A stretch of 64,000 nucleotides of DNA from Paenibacillus pabuli NBRC 13638 (GTDB lineage Bacteria; Bacillota; Bacilli; Paenibacillales; Paenibacillaceae), in contig NZ_BCNM01000012.1 in the NCBI RefSeq assembly GCF_001514495.1, positions 124,001 through 188,000 of the forward strand, in the 5' to 3' direction. Positions 52,440 to 62,300 of this stretch are shown in pieces. A program made the translations under genes and the position numbers. Below the pieces are notes generated by a model. That model did no database searches. It was not told the DNA's origin and worked only from the letters and a program-made list of their open reading frames with translations. Positions within the stretch are counted from its first letter, which is position 1; each line of letters opens with the position of its first letter.

Positions 52440-55397
52440 TCAGCGATCCTCCCCGATCTGTAGAATGATATTCATGGTGACTCCCAGGACAGCCAGATAC
52501 ACGCCTAGGTCAAACAGCATCGCGGTGGCCAGTTCTGTTTCCCCAAGTATAGGAAGATCAAAATAACCGAAGGTCTGGCTCAGGAAGGGGACGCCGAACA
52601 AAAAGGAGCCCGCTCCGGTTAACAAGGCAATGCCCAGCCCGATGGCTGTCAGGGTTCGAAAATCAATAGGTAACGCTTTGCGAACGGTATCTGTACTGAA
52701 CGCCAGTGCAATTAGAACCAGTCCGGCTGCCGTCACAAGCCCGCCGATGAATCCCCCGCCGGGGTTATGGTGTCCAGCAAAGAACAGATGCAGGGCAAAG
52801 GTCAGAATGATAAAGACAACAACTTTGGTCGTCGTTTGCAACAACACATCGTTGCTTTGGAGAGGTACGGTATCCCATGTTGAAGAACTGCGTTCACGGT
52901 TGCCGTACTTTTTCGTATTGTCTGTTTCATCGTCCGACGCATTATCCGTTTCTTCAGTCTGTTCTTTCTTGCGGAATTTCAATCTGGCGCCAAGGTCTCT
53001 TGCTTCGAGATTCAGATTAATCATGGAGTAGATCGATAATGAAGCTACCCCGAGTACCATAATTTCCAGTAAGGTATCGAAACCACGGAAGTCCACCAGC
53101 AGCACATTGACGACATTTTTGCCGCCAGCCAGATGGTAACTTTCCTGAATGAAAAAGTCGGAGATGCTCTCCAGTGACGCGGTTCCGCTCGCAGCTAATG
53201 CTACAAAGGTCATGACCACACCTACTGCAATGGCTACAACCATATTCACACTGAGATAGCGGCGGCTTGATTTGCCCTGTTGTAGCTCAGGCAGATGGTA
53301 GAAGCATAGCAGGAACAGGGCAACCGATACCGTTTCGACAATCATCTGGGTTAATGCCAGATCCGGCGCTCGGAACAGGACAAATAGTAAAGTGACGAGG
53401 TAACCCACTGCGCCTGTCATAATGACCGCGGATAGCCTGTTCTTGGCAAATGGAATCGAAACGGCTGCCGCGATCAATGCGACCAGAAGCACTGCCTCAT
53501 AGAATGAAAAGGGGGCGTTGCCCTTGAAATTCCAGGTGATATTTTCCCCTGAACGGAAAAAGGCATAGACCAGCAATGCAACGGTGAACGAGAAAATATA
53601 TACCAGATAGTTACGAACCGAACCGTTCATATAGGCTTCGGTCCATTTGCGTGCATAATGCTGAAGATGATCAAGCACGACATGGTACATATTGTTTATC
53701 GTCAGTCCTTGGGGGTAGTGCTCATATATATTTCTCCAGCGGGGCAGCAATTTGTATAATGTACCCCCCAGGGCAATTACACCGACGGTCATGATCAATT
53801 CCGGTGTGATGCCATGCCATAATGAGAAATGAACATCAAAGTGCTCATTTCCGCTTAGCAGAGAAGGAAGCACTCCTGTCATCGCCGGTTCAATTAATGA
53901 TCCAGCCAGCAGATTCGGGAATAGGCCGAATGTAATCACGAGTATGCCGAGAATGACTGGAGGAATCAGCATGCCAGCAGGAGCTTCATGAAGCTTCTCG
54001 GCAGGAATCTCACTGCGGGTGTGACCGAGGAATGTTTTGAACACAATAATGAGCGCATAGATCAGAGTGAATACACTTGCGAGCCAGGCGAACACAGGCA
54101 AGAGTAAACTCCATGACCCGAGTCCAAAGATACGGAAGTGTGTTACTTCCACCATGGCCTGGAAGAATAGTTCCTTGCTCAGAAATCCGTTAAACGGCGG
54201 AATTCCGGCCATGGCGAGTGCTCCGACGAGTGCTACCGTAAAGGTCACAGGCATGAATGAAGCAAGTCCGCCGAGTTTCCTTATATCCCGCGTACCTGTC
54301 TCATGATCCACAATACCAACGACCATAAACAAAGCAGCCTTGAAGGTAGCGTGGTTGAACAGATGAAGCAGAGCTGCTGTAATGGCAACGGTGTACATCG
54401 CGGAGGATTCGCCATATCCGAAATAGAGGGCTGCTGAGCCAACGCCGAGCAGAGACATGATTAGACCAAGCTGTGAGATGGTAGAATAGGCCAGTATGGC
54501 TTTAAGATCATTTTTTTTCACGGCAAGGAAAGATCCATAACAAAGGGTAAACAGACCAACCCCGGTGACGAGCCAAAACCATATTCCCTGTCCACCAAAG
54601 ATCGGTGTAAACCGGGCTACGACATAAAGTCCTGCCTTGACCATCGTAGCCGAATGCAGATAGGCGCTGACGGGAGTGGGAGCTTCCATCGCATCAGGCA
54701 GCCAGATGTGGAACGGGAACTGTGCCGATTTGGTAAAAGCTCCGACCAGAATGAGCACAAGAGCAGGCAAGAAGAGTGTACTTTCCTGAATCTGTCCCCA
54801 TTCCGTAATCGTTGCGCGGATGCTGAACGTACCCGTCATGAGATACATCAGCATGAACCCGGCAAGCATGGCAAAACCACCAAAAACAGTAATGAGGAAC
54901 GACTTCTGTGCGCCTGAAGTGGACGCTTTGCGTTTGTAGTGAAAAGCGATCAAGAGAAAGGACGTAATACTGGTCAATTCCCAGAATCCATACAATACAA
55001 TCATATTATCTGACAGCACCACGCCCAGCATGGCTCCCATAAACATCAACAGATACAGGTAGAAGCGATTCAAGGCTTCTTTGGTATCCATATAGAAAAT
55101 GGAATAAAGGACCACGAGGGTTCCTATTCCGGTGATTAAGAGTGTCAGCAGCAGACTTAGACCATCCAGATATAGATTAAATCCAATGTCCAGTGACGGA
55201 ATCCATGGAATATATCCGGATACCGTATTCCGCTGGGACACGGCGGGTATGAGGCTCGCAAAATAGACAAATAACAGGGCCGGGACAAGCAAGACCGGCC
55301 ATCCCATATGTATTTTACGGAAAAATTGATGCAGCATGGCAAGAATAATACCAGCGGCAAAAGGCAGAATCACAGCAACATGAAGCAGGCTCAACAT
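52440..55397 (-). CDS. mrpA: Mrp antiporter subunit A fused to subunit B
   Basis: The 985-residue product combines MrpA and MrpB. Residues 1-~480 are NuoL-like (GFWELTSITSFLLIAFHYKRK; FPFHIWLPDAMEAPTPVSAYLHSATMVKAG). Residues ~560-800 form the MrpA-specific C-part with FRAPDLALTQMIVETVSVALFLL and DFRGFDTLLEIMVLG. A charged linker (about 805-850) leads to an MnhB domain (~850-985; HHNPGGGFIGGLVTAAGL). In B. subtilis mrpA and mrpB are separate genes of about 801 and 143 aa. Start ATG 55397 has GGGGGTG just upstream; the frame continues to 55487 but without an RBS. Subunit A carries the sodium-facing half of this Na+/H+ exchanger for salt and alkali tolerance. Confidence 0.94.
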   Translation of the reverse strand: MLSLLHVAVILPFAAGIILAMLHQFFRKIHMGWPVLLVPALLFVYFASLIPAVSQRNTVSGYIPWIPSLDIGFNLYLDGLSLLLTLLITGIGTLVVLYSIFYMDTKEALNRFYLYLLMFMGAMLGVVLSDNMIVLYGFWELTSITSFLLIAFHYKRKASTSGAQKSFLITVFGGFAMLAGFMLMYLMTGTFSIRATITEWGQIQESTLFLPALVLILVGAFTKSAQFPFHIWLPDAMEAPTPVSAYLHSATMVKAGLYVVARFTPIFGGQGIWFWLVTGVGLFTLCYGSFLAVKKNDLKAILAYSTISQLGLIMSLLGVGSAALYFGYGESSAMYTVAITAALLHLFNHATFKAALFMVVGIVDHETGTRDIRKLGGLASFMPVTFTVALVGALAMAGIPPFNGFLSKELFFQAMVEVTHFRIFGLGSWSLLLPVFAWLASVFTLIYALIIVFKTFLGHTRSEIPAEKLHEAPAGMLIPPVILGILVITFGLFPNLLAGSLIEPAMTGVLPSLLSGNEHFDVHFSLWHGITPELIMTVGVIALGGTLYKLLPRWRNIYEHYPQGLTINNMYHVVLDHLQHYARKWTEAYMNGSVRNYLVYIFSFTVALLVYAFFRSGENITWNFKGNAPFSFYEAVLLVALIAAAVSIPFAKNRLSAVIMTGAVGYLVTLLFVLFRAPDLALTQMIVETVSVALFLLCFYHLPELQQGKSSRRYLSVNMVVAIAVGVVMTFVALAASGTASLESISDFFIQESYHLAGGKNVVNVLLVDFRGFDTLLEIMVLGVASLSIYSMINLNLEARDLGARLKFRKKEQTEETDNASDDETDNTKKYGNRERSSSTWDTVPLQSNDVLLQTTTKVVVFIILTFALHLFFAGHHNPGGGFIGGLVTAAGLVLIALAFSTDTVRKALPIDFRTLTAIGLGIALLTGAGSFLFGVPFLSQTFGYFDLPILGETELATAMLFDLGVYLAVLGVTMNIILQIGEDR

Positions 55398-55696
55398 TAC
55401 ACCCCCAATGACTGAATTTCTAATGCGTTCTGTTATAACGAGCAGGTGCATTATCAACGATCCGATATGCTTGCTCTCTATATTCATAACCCAAGTATGT
55501 ATATACAGAATCGTGACTATTTTTGGAATGGAAGAAACACGGTGCGATTAGTGTTCCCATATTGTATGGATCTGTATAATGAAAAAAGACATTATTTCCG
55601 ATAAAGATGTATACGAATAGGTGACATCCCGAAGTTCTTAACAGCATGAATGATGTTGAAAAAGCTGGCTGGTTTCACCGTTTATTGGAGGAAGTC

Positions 55697-57343
55697 ATGT
55701 CTTTTAAACTTAAAACTGTACTAACCATGACCTTTGGTGTGTTATCCCTGTTGGTCACATTGACGTTTGGGTATATTCTCAGCCAGAAATCCGCTGTCGC
55801 TGTGGAAACCGAAATTGGTCACTCACTGACAAGCACAGCTTCTCAGACCTCGGACAAGCTGGACCGTTTCATGTGGACGCGTTCAGGGGAGCTGGAGCTG
55901 CTGGGGCAAATGATCGCCCTGGAGGACCGCTTCGAACCTGCCGAAATTCAGATGCTGCTCAATCAGCTTCAAGATAGCTTTCCCACTTTCTCATGGGTTG
56001 GATTCATGAATCCAAAAGGAAAAGTGCTGGCTTCCACAGATGGCATATTGCGTGGTGAAAATTTATCGGAACGACCTGTGTATCAGGAGGGCATCAAGGG
56101 TAAATTTATTGGAGATGTTCATGATGCTGTCCTTCTGGCGAAGCTGCTTCCGAACCCAACTGGCGAACCACTGCAATTTGTCGATATCAGCTTTCCGGTG
56201 AAATATAAGAACGGAGAGGTTGCTGGCGTGCTGGCTGCACATTTGAGCTGGGCTTGGGCGAAGGAAGTGGAGGAAAGTGTCCTTGAACCGTTGAAGCATG
56301 AGGAGAAGGACATTGAGATGTTTATTGTCAGCCAAAAGGATAATACGGTGCTGCTTGGTACAAAAGAATGGATTGGCCAACCACTGAAACTAACGGGTAT
56401 TGAAACGGCGAGGCAGCATAAAAGCACCTGGTCCATAGAAGAGTGGCCGGATGGGAAAGAATATGTTACAGGATTTGCAACCAGTCAGGGCCATCTGGAC
56501 TATCCGGGTTTTGGATGGACAGTAGTTATTCGTCAGCTCAAATCAACGGCGTTTTCTTCCGTAACAGATATGCTTTGGTTTAATGTGTGGGCAGGACTGG
56601 CCGTTACCGTTTTGTTCGCGCTAATTGGCTGGCTAATCTCCCGTCAAATCTCGGCTCCGATTGCAAGGCTGACTCAAGTAGCGAATCGACTTGGTGCCGG
56701 AGTACAAGAACAGATTCCGGAAAATCGGGGCTTCAGGGAAATCGAACTGCTGTCGCGTTCCCTCGGAGATATGCTGACTTCGCTAACGAATAAGGATTCT
56801 GAACTGGTTATTATGCAGAATCTTGCGCATTATGATCAACTGACGGGTCTGCCTAATCGAACTGCGCTGGAAGTATATCTGGAGGAATCACTTGAATCAG
56901 AAAGTACTGATCATACCTTGACCTTCCTGTATATTGATTTGGACGGCTTCAAAAGCGTGAATGATACGCTTGGTCACCAGACTGGAGACATTTTGCTGCA
57001 AAAAGTGGCACAGCGCTTATCCAGTCTTAAGCGGGACAAGGGAATTACGGTAAGACTTGGGGGAGATGAGTTCCTCATTGTACTCCGCTCTGCGGGAGAA
57101 GATCCAAGAGGAGAAGCACGAGCTTATGCAGAAGATATTATACAGACCCTGAACAAGCCATTTATTATCGAATATGAGCGTATTCATATTGGATGCAGCA
57201 TCGGCGGTGCTGAGTATCCTGCGAACAGTGGCAATCCGAGTGAAATTATTCGCATGGCAGATGAGGCACTGTATGAATCGAAACGTGCAGGCAAAAATAG
57301 AATGACATTCTATCCAGAATGGAAGAACACAAGTAGAGAATAA
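55697..57343 (+). CDS. Membrane diguanylate cyclase with extracellular sensor and HAMP domain
   Basis: The 548-residue protein (ATG 55697, GGAGG 7 bases upstream) has a first helix at residues ~10-30, a dCache-like extracellular sensor (~35-280), and a second helix near residue 305 (VWAGLAVTVLFALIGWLI). HAMP (~320-375) and a GGDEF domain (~385-540) follow. The active site RLGGDEFLIVL is intact, so it should make cyclic di-GMP from two GTP. No EAL domain. An in-frame ATG at 55646 is upstream but lacks a ribosome site. Confidence 0.93.
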   Translation: MSFKLKTVLTMTFGVLSLLVTLTFGYILSQKSAVAVETEIGHSLTSTASQTSDKLDRFMWTRSGELELLGQMIALEDRFEPAEIQMLLNQLQDSFPTFSWVGFMNPKGKVLASTDGILRGENLSERPVYQEGIKGKFIGDVHDAVLLAKLLPNPTGEPLQFVDISFPVKYKNGEVAGVLAAHLSWAWAKEVEESVLEPLKHEEKDIEMFIVSQKDNTVLLGTKEWIGQPLKLTGIETARQHKSTWSIEEWPDGKEYVTGFATSQGHLDYPGFGWTVVIRQLKSTAFSSVTDMLWFNVWAGLAVTVLFALIGWLISRQISAPIARLTQVANRLGAGVQEQIPENRGFREIELLSRSLGDMLTSLTNKDSELVIMQNLAHYDQLTGLPNRTALEVYLEESLESESTDHTLTFLYIDLDGFKSVNDTLGHQTGDILLQKVAQRLSSLKRDKGITVRLGGDEFLIVLRSAGEDPRGEARAYAEDIIQTLNKPFIIEYERIHIGCSIGGAEYPANSGNPSEIIRMADEALYESKRAGKNRMTFYPEWKNTSRE

Positions 57344-57395
57344 TATAATATAAAGTATCAGGTAACTGTTCAGCATACAGGCAAGGAGCGATGAG

Positions 57396-57917
57396 ATGTC
57401 TGGAAAATATACCAATGTACCCTATGGCTACGAACCGCCCCCGGCTACCCGGAAAGGCACACTGATTTTCTATGATTCATTTGAGCACGTAACGGATGAG
57501 CAGCTTGAACGCGCCGCTGCAACGGCGGATACACGTTCTTTTGAACAGCTTGTGCTTTATCCATTGCATGAGAGTACCGTTAAGCGAATGAGCCGGGATG
57601 CCGTACAGGCATATTACAAAAGAGAAGATCGTCTTCATGACTGGAGGAGGGATCATCCTGCATCCCGCATAAGGGTGGAGTCATTGGAGGGCAAAAGGAA
57701 GAAATATACACCGATCGATACAGCTTTACGCCATATTACGGCAGAATATAAGGCACCTCACTTCTTGTATCTCACCGTGGAGATGGCAAATCAGTTCGCA
57801 TCATTTGATTCGTTCAAAGATTGGATTAAGGAAGTACGTCTGATTATTGATGGAGACCCTGTTAAGCTCCACCCGAAGCTGGAGCAAAATACACATCGCT
57901 GGGAATGGGCAGAGTGA
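57396..57917 (+). CDS. Conserved-looking protein of unknown function, 173 residues
   Basis: Starts MSGKYTNVPYGYEPPPATRK with AAGGAG about 8 bases upstream. It has no signal peptide or helix-forming hydrophobic stretch, a basic middle (RLHDWRRDHPASRI...GKRKKYT) and an acidic Trp-rich end (HRWEWAE). I do not recognise it. It follows the diguanylate cyclase by 52 bases in the same direction and may share its transcript. A bidirectional terminator follows. Confidence 0.65.
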   Translation: MSGKYTNVPYGYEPPPATRKGTLIFYDSFEHVTDEQLERAAATADTRSFEQLVLYPLHESTVKRMSRDAVQAYYKREDRLHDWRRDHPASRIRVESLEGKRKKYTPIDTALRHITAEYKAPHFLYLTVEMANQFASFDSFKDWIKEVRLIIDGDPVKLHPKLEQNTHRWEWAE

Positions 57918-57950
57918 ACCGGTACATTCAGAGTGACAATTAGCAGGAAA

Positions 57951-58008
57951 AAAAGTAGTGCTGTACAGCCGGTTTCCCGGAGAGCAGCACTACTTTTTGC
58001 GTTTTTTT
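57951..58008. terminator. Bidirectional terminator between the unknown gene and the second diguanylate cyclase
   Basis: AAAAAAAGTAGTGCTG pairs with CAGCACTACTTTTT around a GC-rich loop; A and T runs on both sides. Confidence 0.88.
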
Positions 58009-58014
58009 GGAGGA

Positions 58015-59202
58015 CTAAACCAGATCAAGGGACGTCATCGTTTTATTTTTCCCCGTTCGTTTGGCGGTATAGAGACATGCATCCACTTCCTCAAACAATG
58101 TGTCCTTGGTCAGATGGGGACTGTAGCTCTTGAGGCCGACTGACACTGTAATATAAGATCCTTCAAGTTCCTTGTGAACGCTTCGGGCGATTTTCTTACG
58201 GATCTGCTCCACCATGGCATAAGCCTGTTCAAAAGATTGCTCAAACATTAACAGTGCGAATTCTTCTCCGCCATAACGTGCGGCGATATCGCTTGAGGTG
58301 ATGTTCTCCTGAATGACCAGCGAGACTCTTTCCAGAATGGTATCTCCCACCTGATGTCCATAGGTATCATTGATGGATTTGAAGTTGTCAATATCCATTA
58401 GAGCCAGGTGAAGACTCATTCCATTAGTGGCATACTCAAACGCTTTTTCATAATAGTCCTTAAAGGAGCTTTGATTATACAGTTTGGTTAACCCGTCTGT
58501 CTTGGATTCCTTGCTCATAATCGCGTTTCGCACAATCAGATCCTGTTTGGCAAGCATACTGGCCTGAAGATCATCCAGAACCTCGACGCCGCTCGTAACA
58601 ATCAGTTGTGCAACATATGTACCTACAATGAGAAAAGCCGGAATGGAAACCATATCAAACGAGGACAAGTAGAGCCGATAGGTTGGTTCACAGAGAACGA
58701 TGAGATAGCCAATGATCTGCATGAGGCATACCATCCATACCCTCTTCTTGCTGAAGAACAGAACCGAAGCGAAGATCGGCAGCAGACAAATGGCTAATAT
58801 GATCCGAATATCATAATTAACATGAATGATGGTCCAGGCTATGATCGTGCTGGCGATGGACATGGAATAGAAGGAAACCGAACTGAAATGGTGTTCCACC
58901 CAACTGGCAATCAGAATAGCTAGAGTGCTGGCTAAGGTAGGCCAAAATAAAACATGGATCATAAAATCTTCCGGAGTGCGATCATAATCCAGAAACTGAA
59001 AGCAGCCTATTTGAATGACAACATGCGTTAAAACGACAACCCAGTATGCACGAAGCATTTTTTTGATCCATTTGGAATGCTTGAATTCGTAACCCGTTGG
59101 AATATGGTTGCTATGTAAGTTGGGAATCTTCAAATTATCACCGCTGACTGCATCATAATGATACGACAGACATCGCTCTCGTATAATCTGATTATAGAAC
59201 AC
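58015..59202 (-). CDS. Membrane diguanylate cyclase with N-terminal multi-helix domain
   Basis: The 395-residue protein has about six N-terminal helices (residues ~50-215) like a MASE-type sensor. A GGDEF domain (~235-395) follows, containing DGLTKLYNQSSF, DIDNFKSINDTYGHQVGD and the intact active site ARYGGEEFALLMFE. It should make cyclic di-GMP. The first ~45 residues are polar. The start is uncertain: ATG 59202 has no strong RBS, and a later start is possible. It converges on the first cyclase unit. Confidence 0.9.
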   Translation of the reverse strand: MFYNQIIRERCLSYHYDAVSGDNLKIPNLHSNHIPTGYEFKHSKWIKKMLRAYWVVVLTHVVIQIGCFQFLDYDRTPEDFMIHVLFWPTLASTLAILIASWVEHHFSSVSFYSMSIASTIIAWTIIHVNYDIRIILAICLLPIFASVLFFSKKRVWMVCLMQIIGYLIVLCEPTYRLYLSSFDMVSIPAFLIVGTYVAQLIVTSGVEVLDDLQASMLAKQDLIVRNAIMSKESKTDGLTKLYNQSSFKDYYEKAFEYATNGMSLHLALMDIDNFKSINDTYGHQVGDTILERVSLVIQENITSSDIAARYGGEEFALLMFEQSFEQAYAMVEQIRKKIARSVHKELEGSYITVSVGLKSYSPHLTKDTLFEEVDACLYTAKRTGKNKTMTSLDLV

Positions 59203-59264
59203 ATTGTGCGAAACGCAATCATTTAATTATGAAATGGAAACAAAGCTTACATAAATGCAAAGAA

Positions 59265-59273
59265 CATAAAGTA
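59265..59273 (+). promoter_or_regulatory. Sigma-K/E-like -10 element upstream of the DUF11 gene
   Basis: CATAAAGTA matches CATANNNTA, about 100 bases before the DUF11 start. No well-placed -35 is visible, so this is weak evidence for sporulation-time expression. Confidence 0.25.
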
Positions 59274-59374
59274 ATTATTGGGGACAAACAAAAAATCAAA
59301 TGAGGCTCATAGACTTTATATGAAGGCTCCAATTCATATGATTGCAATTATGTGATGAAGGGGAGGTGAGATCA

Positions 59375-62300
59375 ATTCCTCTTATCGTTCGTTCAACCGT
59401 TAACGCTACGGGAGCAATTACATTTACAGGTAACACGCTTGGACTGAGTCGTTCAGAAACTGCAGGGGTACCAGGGACGCAGGACAGTATTGGAGGATTT
59501 ACCACAACCAACACCAGCGCTCAATACGGCACCTACCCTCCAGGAACCACAAGCCTGTATCAGAGCAACAGTTCAGCGGCTATACTCGTCCTTCCAGCGG
59601 GCAGCACCGTCTTTTATGCAGAATTGATCTGGGGCGGTAGTTACATCAATGGAACAGTCAATTTAAGTGCTGCAATTAACAATCCGGTTACGTTTACTAC
59701 TCCCGCAGGAACTTTCAGTGTTACCCCTGATCCAGCTACCTACAATCAATTTGATCTGGGGAACGGCGCTGCCGGCTATGTGCGTTCAGCCAATGTTACT
59801 TCGCTTGTACAAAATGGGGGAGCCGGTACATATACCACCGGAGCAGTTGTAGGAACGATTGTCATCACTAATGATTCTACAGCCAATCATGCAGGCTGGA
59901 CACTTGGAGTCATTTATCAGAACCCCAGCCTGCCCTTTCGCAACATGTCCTTGCGTGCAGGTGGGGTACTGGTTCAAGCCGCCTCTCCACCTGTTGTTAC
60001 TACACTGACTGGATTTGCCACGCCACTTTCGGGTGCATTGGGAGGGAGAGCCCTGTTCAGTGCGCAGGAGGGTGATGCGAACCGGACCGGGGATCAGGCA
60101 TTATTCGGGCCGACTTCAGCGACATCGGTTGCCTTGTCCGGGCCCAATAATCTGGCTGCGAACTTTTTTGCTTCCCAAATCAACGGAGATACCGGAGCGC
60201 TTAATACCACGGGGACTTTCGGCACGCGAAACCAGACGAACGGGGCCCCAGGCACCAATATTATCGGTGGACGTCAAGGCTGGGATATTACCAATGTGGA
60301 TGTGTCTGCGAGACTGATTAACAACCAATCTTCTGCTGTATTAACGCTGACGACCTCTGGGGATGCATACATTGTCAACGCCAATGCGATTCAGGTGGAT
60401 ATCAATGCTCCCAAAATTACAGTGGCCAAGGCATCTGTTGCCTCCGGCGCGGTAGCGGGAGATAGTGTTCTCTATACCGTTACCGTCAGCAATGCAGGTA
60501 CTGCGAGTGCAGCCAGTGTAGTCTTATCCGATTCACTTCCTGCAGGTCTTACCTTTATTCCAGGCAGTGTCACGGTTGCTGGGATACCCCGCCCGACACT
60601 CGATGTAACCGCCGGCATTCCGCTGGGTTCATTAAACCTGTCCAGCAGCATCGTAGTCACCTATCGTGCGCTCATTGGTCAGGATGCAAGCATATTGCAG
60701 CTGGTAAATTCAGCGAATGCCGCTTTTACGTTTCAAAGTGTGGCAGGGGGGTCAGTGATTACGGGAGTTATCCCGTCCAATAACTCCACCCTTACTGTTT
60801 ATTCGCCAAACCTGTCCATTGTGAAGTCGGCGAGTACAACCAATGCCACGGTGGGTAGCCAGGTCACATATACGCTTCAGGTGAACAACAGAGGGAATGT
60901 TGCTGCCAACGTAACATTAACGGATAACATTCCGAGTGGCAGTTCGTATGTCGCAGGCAGCTTCCGACTGAATGGAAATGTGATTGCAGGTGCCAATCCT
61001 GCGACTGGTGTTAATCTGGGGAGTCTCGCAACTGGAAGCACCAATACCGTAACTTTCCAGGTGCTTGTAACAAGCTTGCCCTCGCCTCCAACCCTTGTGG
61101 ATCAAGCTACGGGCTCCTATTCATTCAACTCGCCTGACGGTCGGACCATTACTGGCACAGTAGCCTCGAACACGTTGACGGTACCGGTTAGTTTACCAAA
61201 TGTTACAACGGTAAAATCGGCTTCAGTCACCGATGTTGCTGTGGGAGAGACGTTTACTTACACCGTGATTACAACCAACGCAGGCACCGAGGCGATTAAT
61301 AATGCGATACTTACGGATCCTCTGCCTGTCGGTATAATCTTTGTGCCCGGCAGTGTGACTGTCAGGGGAACTGTCGTATCATCGGCCAATCCGAGCAGTG
61401 GAGTTTCACTAGGAACGCTGGCGGCCGGGAGTTCTGCGACGGTCACGTTTCAGGTTGTTGTTCAGTCCCTGCCTGCATCAGGGTCGCTAGTCAACCGAGC
61501 TGTAGTGTCTTATAGCTCGGGGTCGTTCACAGGGATTTCCAACTCCAATTCCATTACAACTCCCGTATACCAGGCAGTAATCGGCATCAACAAGTCCGCG
61601 AGCCAAACCAACGCGACATTGGGCGATCAGCTTGCATACACCCTTGTGGTAACGAACAGCGGGAACATAGCGACTCAAACGACTGTGACTGATACGATTC
61701 CGGCAGGCCTGACGCTTGTCCCGGATTCGGTAACCGTGAATGGTACTGCGCGTCCTGGAACCAGCCCTTTGACCGGGATAACAGTGGGCAGTCTCCTGCC
61801 GGGAGCTACGGCCACGGTGGTGTTTCGCGCTACACTCAATACGCTCCCGTCTCCGCCAACACTGGAGAATCAGGGGACTGCAAGTTATACGTACCAGCTT
61901 CCGAGTGGACGTACTCTCTCAGGCAGCAGCATATCCAATGTCGTTCGCATACCTGCATCGAGTCCCAATATATCCATCAGCAAAACAGTAAATACGCCGG
62001 ACGCCACTGTAGGCGATGTACTTACCTACACGGTCATTGCAACAAATGCAGGGGGCAGTGCGGTACAAAATCTGGTGATCTCGGATACGCCAACCGGCTC
62101 GGAGTTTGTCTCCGGCAGTGTCACCATTAATGGAACTGCCGCTAGGAATGCAAGTCCAGTTTCGGGCATTGCTGTTGGAACATTGAACAGCTCAAGCAGC
62201 GTTACGGTGACCTACCAGACAAGAGTGACATCTGTTCCGTCCACAGGTGCGGTCAGCAACCGGGCAAGTGCAGCATTTACGTCAGGCAGTTTTAGTGGTG

